NCBI RefSeq assembly: GCF_041949975.1
Contig: NZ_JBHFQG010000057.1
Coordinates: 1-12,842 of the forward strand
Source: Alteribacillus sp041949975
GTDB lineage: Bacteria; Bacillota; Bacilli; Bacillales; Marinococcaceae
DNA: 12,842 bases
Direction: 5' to 3'
Positions 1 through 5,432 of this stretch are shown here, piece by piece (the first letter of the stretch is position 1; each line of letters starts with the position of its first letter). The notes beneath the pieces were generated by a model. The model saw only the letters and a list, made by a program, of their open reading frames with translations, ran no database searches and was not told the DNA's origin. The translations under genes and the position numbers were made by a program.

Positions 1-42
1 GGTATGTAATTAAGCTATGGACGCGATTACTGCATGGCTATA

Positions 43-738
43 TTAATCATGAAAAGGGCAGTAAAAAGGAGGGGAAATTCCATGTCCTTCGGTACGAAAC
101 TTTTTTCCGCTGTTTTGTCTCCTTTTGGCGGTTTCCTGATCCCTACTCATAAAGCTCTTTCTATTTAACATCTCTTTCGTTACTTCCAGTGCTTTTTGAA
201 AGAAAGACTTATTATATATATCTTGTTTTATATGTTTTTGAGGTAAATATAAGGTGGAAACTTTTTTTACATCTTCATCCTTACTGCCCCAGTCATTCTG
301 CTTGTTTTCTACTTTGTTTTCTACTTTGTTTTCTGCCATTCCTAACAACTCTTTCCAATATGTAAAATGCTTATGTCTTTTTAGGAAAATGACAGGTGTC
401 TTGTATCCATTCGAGTGAGGGTTGTGCCTATAAGCTACAAAGACCTCCCCTGACTGCTTTAATACCATTAGGGCCTTATCAACTGTTGCAAGGGACACAT
501 CTAATTTCTTAGCCAGTGTTTCCCTGCCATTGAAACTGTACCCTCTATCGGTTGCCATATAAATGATTTCATCAATCACAGATAATAGTTTCTTCGCCCT
601 GCCCCATCTTATCGCCACCGTTTCCTTTATTCTGGTAACAAAATCATCTTTCATTTCTCTTCTTTCTCTTACTGTCATGTCTAGTGCTTTTATGGATTGA
701 ACCTGTCTAAACTTTTGATCTACAATTAAAAACAACAT
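43..738 (-). CDS. Winged-helix DNA-binding protein, candidate plasmid replication initiator
   Basis: A 231-residue basic protein. Residues 73-97 (ETLAKKLDVSLATVDKALMV and following) form a clear winged helix-turn-helix, followed by a wing-like basic segment and a charged C-terminus. An ATG six codons upstream (756) is possible, but the ATG at 738 has the purine-rich AGGAAGGGG five bases before it, so I chose 738. No close family is recalled with certainty. The replication role is inferred from the leader, which carries an antisense RNA and attenuator arrangement of the kind that controls Rep synthesis in pT181 and pIP501/pAMbeta1 plasmids, and from three 12-bp direct repeats inside the gene (NKVENKVENK, residues 137-146), since some Bacillus theta plasmids keep their origin iterons inside rep. 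It could instead be a plasmid regulator. Confident as a gene; the Rep role is moderate. Confidence 0.7.
   Translation of the reverse strand: MLFLIVDQKFRQVQSIKALDMTVRERREMKDDFVTRIKETVAIRWGRAKKLLSVIDEIIYMATDRGYSFNGRETLAKKLDVSLATVDKALMVLKQSGEVFVAYRHNPHSNGYKTPVIFLKRHKHFTYWKELLGMAENKVENKVENKQNDWGSKDEDVKKVSTLYLPQKHIKQDIYNKSFFQKALEVTKEMLNRKSFMSRDQETAKRRQNSGKKFRTEGHGISPPFYCPFHD
301..336. repeat. Three tandem 12-bp direct repeats inside the candidate rep gene
   Basis: Three head-to-tail units of the form yTTGTTTTCTRC occupy 301-312, 313-324 and 325-336, differing at one or two positions. In the minus-strand reading frame they encode the repeated ENKV motif. Twelve-base spacing means each copy presents the same helix face roughly every turn. 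They could be origin iterons bound by the protein itself or simply a coding repeat. Confidence 0.6.
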
Positions 739-773
739 AAAAACCCCTTCCTGCATGGTAGGTAGGGGTTTTT
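739..773 (-). terminator. Terminator-like hairpin covering the ribosome binding site of the candidate rep gene
   Basis: In the minus-strand RNA, AAAAACCCCT (773 to 764) pairs perfectly with AGGGGUUUUU (748 to 739) around a 15-nt loop. The A-tract, GC stem and U-tract have the layout of an intrinsic terminator, and the 3' arm contains part of the Shine-Dalgarno sequence for the ATG at 738. Its formation would stop transcription and/or hide the ribosome binding site. Confidence 0.6.
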
Positions 774-917
774 CACTTCTCGTTTCTAAAAAGATGCACC
801 ATATGTATTGATAAGCCCAACGATTTTTTATATACTAGGCTCAACTAGGTTTTCAATATTCAATACAAATGGTTTTTCACTTTGTGGATTGGTTGTTCTT
901 GAGAAGTGAGAAACCCC
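765..917 (-). promoter_or_regulatory. Antiterminator pairing arms in the leader of the candidate rep mRNA
   Basis: The 17-base segment at 765-781 and the 17-base segment at 901-917 are inverted complements with one mismatch (plus strand GGGGTTTTTCACTTCTC against GAGAAGTGAGAAACCCC). In the minus-strand transcript the upstream arm (917 to 901) can pair with the downstream arm (781 to 765). The latter is also the 5' arm of the terminator-like hairpin, so the two structures exclude each other, as in attenuation control. Confidence 0.55.
808..836 (+). promoter_or_regulatory. Sigma-A-type promoter for the antisense RNA
   Basis: TTGATA at 808-813 and TATACT at 831-836 are separated by exactly 17 bases. 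Transcription would start near 843 and meets a strong terminator about 100 bases on, with no sizeable ORF between. Confidence 0.65.
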
Positions 918-952
918 GGAGGAAAGTGTTGGTAGCACTTTCCTCTTTTCTT
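843..952 (+). ncRNA. Putative antisense RNA (about 110 nt) opposing the candidate rep leader
   Basis: The predicted transcript runs from just after the promoter at 808-836 to the intrinsic terminator at 919-955. It lies wholly within the leader of the minus-strand mRNA that starts near 956, so it is complementary to that leader. It covers the upstream antiterminator arm (901-917) but not the downstream arm (765-781). Binding would therefore block the antiterminator and favour the terminator-like hairpin at 739-773. This is the geometry of copy-number countertranscripts such as pIP501 RNAIII or pT181 RNAI. The RNA itself is a prediction; start and end are approximate. Confidence 0.6.
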
Positions 953-955
953 TTT
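919..955 (+). terminator. Intrinsic terminator of the antisense RNA
   Basis: GAGGAAAGTG (919-928) and CACTTTCCTC (936-945) form a perfect 10-bp stem with a 7-base loop, followed by TTTTCTTTTT (946-955). It points along the plus strand, where no protein gene lies upstream. Confidence 0.85.
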
Positions 956-962
956 GTCTATT

Positions 963-991
963 ATTCTATCTTTTCGGACAATCCTTTTCAA
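963..991 (-). promoter_or_regulatory. Sigma-A-type promoter of the candidate rep gene
   Basis: On the minus strand TTGAAA (991 to 986) and TAGAAT (968 to 963) are 17 bases apart. The start point near 956 gives a leader of about 218 nt before the ATG at 738. Such a long leader, fully overlapped at its 5' part by an opposing terminated transcript, fits antisense control. Confidence 0.6.
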
Positions 992-1015
992 TAATAACTA
1001 GCATTATTCGTTAAA

Positions 1016-1058
1016 ACCACCCCTCCATTGTTTACAAATTCCAACCAGGTGGTACAAT
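1016..1058 (+). promoter_or_regulatory. Promoter and possible autoregulatory operator of the toxin-antitoxin operon
   Basis: TTTACA (1031-1036), a 16-base spacer and TACAAT (1053-1058) with an upstream TG form a promoter. ACCACC (1016-1021) and GGTGGT (1048-1053) are inverted copies flanking the -35 box and touching the -10 box, a plausible site for autorepression by the antitoxin. The operator is an inference. Confidence 0.5.
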
Positions 1059-1133
1059 GAAAATGACAAAATAATAAAGAAATAAATTTTTAAAGAAATA
1101 AAGAATACTTTTATGTGAGGAGGGCATAACTTA

Positions 1134-1526
1134 ATGGTAACTACAATGGAGAAGGGAAGATTTTCCATGAAAAATGGTAAATCAGTGCGCCGCGTAAAAG
1201 TGTCAAGACAAAGACAGATTAACATTCCGAAGGAGTACCACGAAGCGTTGAATTTAGAGGATGAAGCATTCTTGGAGTTTACGGGAAAAGAGATCATCAT
1301 TCGCCCCGCCGATCCCGAAGTCATTGATTTCTCCGAAGATATTTTAAGGGACCTCATCAGTCAGGGGTATGAAGGAAATCAATTAATAGAGGAATTTACA
1401 AGAATAAAGTCAAATATACCGAAAGCGCTTGATTATTTGAAACAGGAAACCATGGAGCAACCTACTGTTACAGGAAGTCTCGACGAATATTTAGACGCTT
1501 TGGAGGACGAAGACGAAGATGAGTGA
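1134..1526 (+). CDS. SpoVT/AbrB-type antitoxin
   Basis: A 130-residue acidic protein. Residues about 17-60 (KSVRRVKVSRQRQINIPKEY and the following strand EEAFLEF-like segment) match the swapped-hairpin AbrB DNA-binding fold, with the typical 'RQINIPKE' core. The tail from about 105 is very acidic and ends in a run of Glu-Asp, suited to neutralising a basic partner. The start at 1134 follows GAGGAGGG with nine bases spacing. It overlaps the next gene by 8 bases, so the two are translationally coupled. Antitoxins of type II systems bind their own promoter; an inverted repeat around the -35 box is present. As part of a plasmid it would serve stable maintenance. The pairing with the toxin is well supported by context; neither protein can be assigned to a named subfamily from sequence alone. 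Confidence 0.8.
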   Translation: MVTTMEKGRFSMKNGKSVRRVKVSRQRQINIPKEYHEALNLEDEAFLEFTGKEIIIRPADPEVIDFSEDILRDLISQGYEGNQLIEEFTRIKSNIPKALDYLKQETMEQPTVTGSLDEYLDALEDEDEDE

Positions 1527-1830
1527 CCTTTTGCCCCTGAAACTCAGTAAAAAAGCTAGAAAAGACCTGAGAAAAATCAGAAAATCGGATAAAACATTGT
1601 ACGAAAGAATAAATGATGCCATTTATAGCCTGCAGGAAGACCCTCTAATTGGAGAAGCAAAAAAAGGGGATTTGAAAGGATACTCCTGTTTAGATGTGAA
1701 GCATGTGAGGACGAGTTATAGAATTTGTTACACCTTAGAAGAGGATGAAAACGGAGAGTTGATATTAGTAGTCATGATCGGAACAAGGGAAAACTTTTAT
1801 CCAGAATTAAAACGGTATTTAGGATTATAG
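1519..1830 (+). CDS. RelE/ParE-superfamily toxin
   Basis: A 103-residue basic protein with the RelE/ParE layout: an N-terminal strand (LPLKLSKKARKDLRKI), two helices with a Lys/Arg-rich face, then the C-terminal strands around residues 55-90 (GYSCLDVKHVRTSYRICYTL and LILVVMIGTRENFY). Members either cleave mRNA on the ribosome (RelE branch) or poison gyrase (ParE branch); which applies here cannot be read from the sequence. The ATG lies 8 bases inside the antitoxin gene, the usual antitoxin-first order, and an intrinsic terminator follows at once. Length is normal for the family and no key part appears missing. Its likely role is post-segregational killing that stabilises the replicon. Confidence 0.8.
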   Translation: MSDLLPLKLSKKARKDLRKIRKSDKTLYERINDAIYSLQEDPLIGEAKKGDLKGYSCLDVKHVRTSYRICYTLEEDENGELILVVMIGTRENFYPELKRYLGL

Positions 1831-1870
1831 AAAGAGTCTCTTTCTTAATAAAGAAGTGACTCTTTTTTTA
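1831..1870 (+). terminator. Intrinsic terminator of the toxin-antitoxin operon
   Basis: AAAGAGTC (1831-1838) pairs with GACTCTTT (1858-1865), with further inner pairing of CTTTCTT and AAGAAG, followed by a run of T to 1869. It starts directly after the toxin stop codon. Confidence 0.8.
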
Positions 1871-1941
1871 TTGGACAAGCCCCCCCAATTAAAATGACTT
1901 GCTTGATTATTTACTGGGTGCCGGTGCCTAACCTATTCAAA

Positions 1942-1979
1942 CATGAACTTTACATGAATTGTAATGTAAACTGTTCATG
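1942..1979. promoter_or_regulatory. Long interrupted palindrome upstream of the DUF3967-type gene
   Basis: CATGAAC-TTTACAT (1942-1955) is mirrored by ATGTAAA-ct-GTTCATG (1964-1979) around an 8-base centre. The two nested half-sites on each side suggest binding of a dimeric regulator, possibly the HTH protein encoded 90 bases downstream. No convincing -35/-10 pair was found beside it. Confidence 0.45.
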
Positions 1980-2070
1980 AGAAAAAAGGTGAAAACCCTG
2001 TAAGAGAAGAAATAAATATAAATAGTTAGCGAATGAACAATAAATAAACAGGCTGGTTAGAGGTGAAATA

Positions 2071-2697
2071 ATGCAAAAAGAATGGCTCTCTTCCCAAGAA
2101 GTAAGTAAACGAACAGATATCCCTTTGAACACAGTTAATCGATACTTACGCATACACGGCCATTACTTAAAATTTAAAAAACAAGGGAATTCTTACCGCA
2201 CACATCGTGAATCACTGCCTATCTTAAGTGAGATAAGACGCTTATATCATGAGAATTACAGTCGTGATGAAGTGGACGAGGAACTAGCCCACATATCAGT
2301 CATGACTATTGATGTTGTCGATGAACAGACGAAATCAAGGCAGAGTGTAGATGTTGCTACAGCCCTTCATGAGATGCGCGCAGCGTTCATGGAATCTATC
2401 AATGAGATGAACAGCAAACTAGAATCTGTTCAGCAAGAACTTAGCGAAACAAAAGAAGAAAATATCCGGTTGAGGTCTAAATTAACTGACCTAAACGAGA
2501 TTACTACTAGTACATCTCATGAAGTTGCAGCCACGAGAAAGGAATTAGAATCTGTTCACACTAGTATGGAAACCGTCACAAATAAGGTAAACAGCATGAA
2601 CGACCGTGAATGGAGTACCCTGTCTATTGAAGACGTTCGTCAAGTTATTCAAGACCATAACCAGAACAGGAAAAAATGGTATGAGTTTTGGAAATAA
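2071..2697 (+). CDS. MerR-like HTH / coiled-coil protein of the DUF3967 type
   Basis: A 208-residue protein. Residues 1-45 (WLSSQEVSKRTDIPLNTVNR and following) form a MerR/excisionase-like helix-turn-helix, the middle (about 105-175) is a long coiled coil rich in Glu, Ser and Lys, and the C-terminus ends in RKKWYEFWK, the aromatic tail that I associate with DUF3967 proteins of Bacillus plasmids and phages. Such proteins resemble the RacA layout (DNA-binding head plus coiled coil) and are suspected to act in plasmid partition or regulation, but no function is established. The ATG has AGAGGTG six bases upstream. It is transcribed alone, downstream of a palindrome at 1942-1979 that could be its own operator or a centromere-like site. 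Family placement is good; function is unknown. Confidence 0.75.
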   Translation: MQKEWLSSQEVSKRTDIPLNTVNRYLRIHGHYLKFKKQGNSYRTHRESLPILSEIRRLYHENYSRDEVDEELAHISVMTIDVVDEQTKSRQSVDVATALHEMRAAFMESINEMNSKLESVQQELSETKEENIRLRSKLTDLNEITTSTSHEVAATRKELESVHTSMETVTNKVNSMNDREWSTLSIEDVRQVIQDHNQNRKKWYEFWK

Positions 2698-2948
2698 CTT
2701 CAGCCATACGTAGATATGCACTAGATCCCAATGATCGAAGCAGTTTCTCAGTCACTATGTATACGATTAATGATCATTTTCACTTCAGCAAACAATGTTT
2801 TTTCCATGGATACCGCGCGAATCCATTTGAGCATACAGGTAACGGAGTTCATGCATTTCGCGTCCTCTGCTTGTTGCAAAAAAATGTAAAGGAGAAGGAG
2901 AAGGAGAAGGATAAATAAACATAAAACAAAGTCGCCCCAGCAAATCAA
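2698..2948. other. Intergenic stretch without a recognisable gene
   Basis: Open frames exist on both strands here, but neither has a ribosome binding site or recognisable sequence. The plus-strand frame starts with TTG inside the preceding gene, and the minus-strand frame ends in low-complexity Leu. The only distinct feature is GGAGAA repeated three and a half times at 2891-2911. Confidence 0.5.
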
Positions 2949-2997
2949 TTTTCAAATTATTTACATATTTGAAAACTTTTGTATGTAATGGTATTAT
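2949..2997 (+). promoter_or_regulatory. Promoter with overlapping 9-bp inverted-repeat operator for the secreted-protein gene
   Basis: TTGAAA (2969-2974), 17 bases and TATTAT (2992-2997, with TG two bases before) form a good sigma-A promoter. TTTTCAAAT (2949-2957) and ATTTGAAAA (2967-2975) are a perfect inverted repeat that covers the -35 box, so a bound repressor would block it. Confidence 0.6.
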
Positions 2998-3085
2998 GTT
3001 TCTATAAAAGAGGAGAGATTCGGCTTATTAGACAGCTCCCACATGTTATTCTATTAATCTTTTATTTTTTCGTAGGAGGGTTATT

Positions 3086-3612
3086 ATGAGATTTAAGGTT
3101 ATGTTAAGTTTCCTATTCGCGACTACTCTTTTGTTTTTTAGTTCGACGCTGCATGCCCAAGAGGATAACACTGCTGAATCTGACGAGTACATAGTGGAAG
3201 TCTACGATCAAAATGATAATTTCATAGAGGAAATCAAACAAAATAGGGAAGAAATGAAAAAGCAGAAGGAAGAGTTTAGCAACCAATTATCAACCGAATC
3301 AACCTTACAATCAACATATACATACGGCGAAACTATATTTAGCAATTATGTATGGATAGACAGTGGGAAACTCTTTTATAATCCGTGGCTCTAGATGCGG
3401 AATCAAGAACACGAGCCGAGCGCTTCGGTATAGAAGTTTACACTTGGGATGATGAATACCTTGGCAAAATAATGGTGGAAGATGTAGCAGGGTGGGTAAC
3501 ATTTCCAGTGGACCGATTAGCTAAACCCGATACCCAACATAAATTTAGATTTATTAATGAAGGGGCTGGCACGGTAGAGCTCGTCGGAGGTAGCGTATAT
3601 TACAATTATTAA
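3086..3612 (+). pseudogene. Secreted protein of unknown function, frameshifted
   Basis: The first frame (3086-3394) has a ribosome binding site (TAGGAGGG), a signal peptide of about 24 residues (charged MRFK, hydrophobic core, cleavage likely after LHA), an acidic linker and a predicted coiled segment rich in Glu and Lys (about 45-70). It stops at 3392-3394 just after 'YNP'. The continuation is in the -1 frame from 3382 on (ALDAESRTRAERFGIEVYTW, then a beta-rich domain ending in SVYYNY at 3612). Adding one base between about 3382 and 3391 restores a single protein of roughly 175 residues. The rest is beta-strand-like and looks like a small extracellular beta-sandwich, but I do not recognise the family. 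Two more fragments of the same family lie at 4226-4348 and 10171-10233. A terminator follows at 3621. Either a true mutation or an assembly indel. Confidence 0.7.
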
Positions 3613-3620
3613 CAAGAAAG

Positions 3621-3655
3621 AAGCTCTCTTCTAATAAAGAAGGGGGCTTTCATTA
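3621..3655 (+). terminator. Intrinsic terminator after the secreted-protein gene
   Basis: AAGCTCTCTTC (3621-3631) and GAAGGGGGCTT (3639-3649) form an 11-bp stem (two G-U pairs) with a 7-base loop, followed by a short T-rich stretch. Confidence 0.65.
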
Positions 3656-3762
3656 TACATGAAACCTCTTCATATATTTCCAATACTACAAAAGATCTCT
3701 ATATACTAATAAGTGATTTATGTCTTTGAATTTCTGATATTATCAAAGATAAGGGGGCATCT

Positions 3763-4230
3763 ATGTCTATAAGCATGATCGTACAGCTTGCACTGGCCTC
3801 TGTCCTTTTTATATTTGCTACAATTTGTGCCTGGTATGAGGGAAGCGAGATATTTTATAAGACTTTTGAATGGAACCGATCTACATTTTTCTCTAACCTA
3901 AATGGAAATGTAATTAGAAGCAAAGACGACATACATGTGTTAGACCATTTTGTATATGCTGCAAAATTTAAGCCTATTTTTCCACTTTTAATGACGTTTA
4001 GTCTAGCATATATCTTGTTTTTGGTAACCTTCCTTATAAATAGGAACTCTTTGAAACTTGGAAAAATTATAAGAGGTATCCTGGGGCTTTTTTATTTTGC
4101 GGTTTGTATATTATTTTTAAATAGCTCCACAATTGGGGGGAAGATTTTATTAACTTCGTGCTTAATCATCGGGACCATTTTTTTAATTGGACCTCGATTG
4201 AAAAGTTTTATAAAATTTCACCAAAGATGA
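3763..4230 (+). CDS. Small integral membrane protein, possibly DUF4306/YjdJ-like
   Basis: A 155-residue hydrophobic protein with about four membrane segments (residues about 5-23, 70-93, 100-120 and 124-146) and a 45-residue polar stretch between the first two that is probably outside the membrane. The first segment followed by 'CAWYEGSEI' and later 'DHFVYAAKFKPIFPLLM' recalls the Bacillus DUF4306 (YjdJ) proteins, but this is from memory and not certain. The ATG follows AAGGGGG at a 5-base distance. Its last bases overlap, in another frame, the remnant of the secreted-protein copy at 4226-4348, which suggests that a recombination joined the 3' end of this gene to that copy and may have changed its C-terminus. 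No function is known. Confidence 0.6.
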   Translation: MSISMIVQLALASVLFIFATICAWYEGSEIFYKTFEWNRSTFFSNLNGNVIRSKDDIHVLDHFVYAAKFKPIFPLLMTFSLAYILFLVTFLINRNSLKLGKIIRGILGLFYFAVCILFLNSSTIGGKILLTSCLIIGTIFLIGPRLKSFIKFHQR

Positions 4231-4348
4231 TAACGTTGAATCTGACGAATATATAGTTGAAGTTTACGACAACAATAACAATCTCGTAGAGGAAATTAAA
4301 CAAGACAGAGAAGAGATGAAAAATTTAAAGAAGGATCTCAAAGAATAG
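4226..4348 (+). pseudogene. 5'- and 3'-truncated copy of the secreted protein
   Basis: This frame reads SDEYIVEVYDNNNNLVEEIK and continues QDREEMKNLKKDLKE to a stop at 4346-4348. It aligns with residues about 31-65 of the secreted protein at 3086, where the matching stretch is SDEYIVEVYDQNDNFIEEIK followed by QNREEMKKQKEE. The signal peptide is missing (the preceding sequence is the membrane-protein gene) and there is no in-frame start codon, so it is a gene fragment, not an active gene. The similarity also holds at the DNA level, so the duplication is fairly recent. Confidence 0.75.
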
Positions 4349-4372
4349 AAAGGATTTTATAATGTTAAAATA

Positions 4373-4394
4373 TACGCTTTTGGATAAAAGCGTA
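4373..4394 (+). terminator. 9-bp stem-loop, possible terminator
   Basis: TACGCTTTT (4373-4381) and AAAAGCGTA (4386-4394) form a perfect stem with a 4-base loop, followed by a T-rich stretch (4396-4412). It could end the transcript of the membrane protein. The stem is AT-rich, so strength is uncertain. CGTACATTT at its right edge recurs at 4475-4483. Confidence 0.4.
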
Positions 4395-4405
4395 CATTTA
4401 TTTTG

Positions 4406-4484
4406 TTGTTTTATCAGGGGTTTTCTATTATAATGAGTGTAAAATGTATTGTTCTGCCGCCTATCATACATAACCGTACATTTT
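4406..4484 (+). promoter_or_regulatory. Promoter and inverted repeat upstream of the recombinase
   Basis: TTGTTT (4406-4411), 17 bases and TATAAT (4429-4434) give a good promoter. Downstream, AAAATGTA (4441-4448) and TACATTTT (4477-4484) are inverted copies 28 bases apart. They could be recombinase-binding arms or a regulator site in the leader of the gene. Confidence 0.55.
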
Positions 4485-4503
4485 AAAAAGGGCGTGACAT
4501 CCG

Positions 4504-5097
4504 ATGAAAACCTCCCAACAAGAAGGGATTATTCAAGTGGAACCTCTCCGGACCACAGAGGAAATCAAAGAAATGAAACTGGCCATTAAACGCGGAAATA
4601 AAGCCAAGCCAAAACGATTGGTCTTAGCCGAACGGGATCTATTTCTGTTTACCTTTGGGATTAATACCGGGCTTCGGGTTTCCGATATCGTCCAATTAAC
4701 AGTCAGAGACGTAAAAGGAAAAGATATGATGCTCATTCGGGAAGGGAAAACCGACAAACCCCGAAAAGTGATACTGTCCGGACTAAAAGAAGAAATCGAT
4801 CGTTACGTGGAGGGAAAAGACAACGGGGAGTATTTGTTTCTTTCTCAAAAAGGGAATAAACCAATGACAACCACACAGGTTTACAGAATGCTCAGGGATG
4901 CCGGCGACTGGATCGGACGCCAGGATATCGGTACCCATACGATGCGGAAAACCTTTGGGTATCACTACTACCGGCGCACAAAAGACATTATGAAACTGGC
5001 CGATATTCTGAATCATTCCGCCCCAAGCATCACCAAACGATACATTGGAATCACTCAGGATGAGATTCAGGAAAGTCTGGAAGGCTTCAAACTTTGA
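4504..5097 (+). CDS. Short tyrosine recombinase (XerC/D-like catalytic domain)
   Basis: A 197-residue protein containing essentially only the catalytic domain of tyrosine recombinases. The full active site can be read: Arg58 in 'NTGLRVSD', Lys82 in the beta-hairpin, His145 and Arg148 in 'HTMRKTFG', His171 in 'LNHSAPSIT' and the nucleophile Tyr180 in 'KRYIG'. The usual N-terminal SAM-like DNA-binding domain is nearly absent (residues 1-40 only), as in the compact recombinases found on Bacillus plasmids, which probably resolve multimers or move cassettes. The ATG follows AAAGGGCG about ten bases upstream. A small ribbon-helix-helix-like gene follows 41 bases after the stop and may be co-transcribed. 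Catalytically it looks intact; its target sites are unknown. Confidence 0.85.
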   Translation: MKTSQQEGIIQVEPLRTTEEIKEMKLAIKRGNKAKPKRLVLAERDLFLFTFGINTGLRVSDIVQLTVRDVKGKDMMLIREGKTDKPRKVILSGLKEEIDRYVEGKDNGEYLFLSQKGNKPMTTTQVYRMLRDAGDWIGRQDIGTHTMRKTFGYHYYRRTKDIMKLADILNHSAPSITKRYIGITQDEIQESLEGFKL

Positions 5098-5138
5098 AAA
5101 AAAACGAAAGCAACGATCAAATGGAGGAGAAGAAAGAA

Positions 5139-5324
5139 ATGAAAATAGAAATCGAAGTATCCAAAGAAACGGCAAGAACACTAGAAAACATGGCGAGGCT
5201 CCAGCAATGCTCCATCCAAGAAGCAGCCCATACCGTCCTAGAACGTTATTCCAAACGAGCTAAACATCAAATAGAGACCGCGCAACGTTCAGCTGATCTT
5301 ATGTTGAGGAATTCGTCGGAATAA
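5139..5324 (+). CDS. Small protein, possible ribbon-helix-helix DNA-binding protein
   Basis: A 61-residue protein. The opening MKIEIEVSKETARTLENMAR has the alternating strand followed by a helix that is typical of ribbon-helix-helix (CopG/MetJ-type) proteins; a second helix (CSIQEAAHTVLERYSKRAKH) follows. The start chosen is the ATG at 5139, which has GGAGGAG ten bases upstream; the longer frame from TTG at 5094 overlaps the recombinase stop and lacks such a site. It lies directly behind the recombinase, so it may repress that operon, help the recombinase as an accessory factor, or be an orphan antitoxin. Assignment rests on pattern only. Confidence 0.6.
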   Translation: MKIEIEVSKETARTLENMARLQQCSIQEAAHTVLERYSKRAKHQIETAQRSADLMLRNSSE

Positions 5325-5432
5325 TTTTTATAAAGGCAAACTTTATCATCACTTGCGGCATCTTAAAGGCATCCCACAGCAGGAACACCAGCACTTTGCT
5401 ACATTTATGCTAATGAATAGGAGAGGAATAGG
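5308..5432 (+). pseudogene. Possible coding remnant without a start codon
   Basis: A frame open from 5308 reads RNNFYKGKLYHHLRHLKGIP, then QQEHQHFATFMLMNRRG, through the gap between two genes. The composition is protein-like (His- and Gln-rich amphipathic helix), but no start codon or ribosome binding site precedes it and the frame runs on into the next gene in the wrong frame. It may be the remains of a gene fused or lost by recombination. Low certainty. Confidence 0.25.

Noticed and set aside
737..775. The hairpin as terminator for a plus-strand gene
   Set aside because: It has the symmetry for it, but no plus-strand gene ends upstream; the position at the minus-strand start codon and the overlapping antiterminator arm favour a leader function.
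1890..1935. GGTGCCGGTGCC short repeat
   Set aside because: Two 6-base units only; too short to interpret as an element.
2688..2948. Open frames on both strands (76 and 66 codons)
   Set aside because: The plus frame begins with TTG inside the previous gene, neither has a ribosome binding site, and the translations end in low-complexity Lys/Glu or Leu runs.
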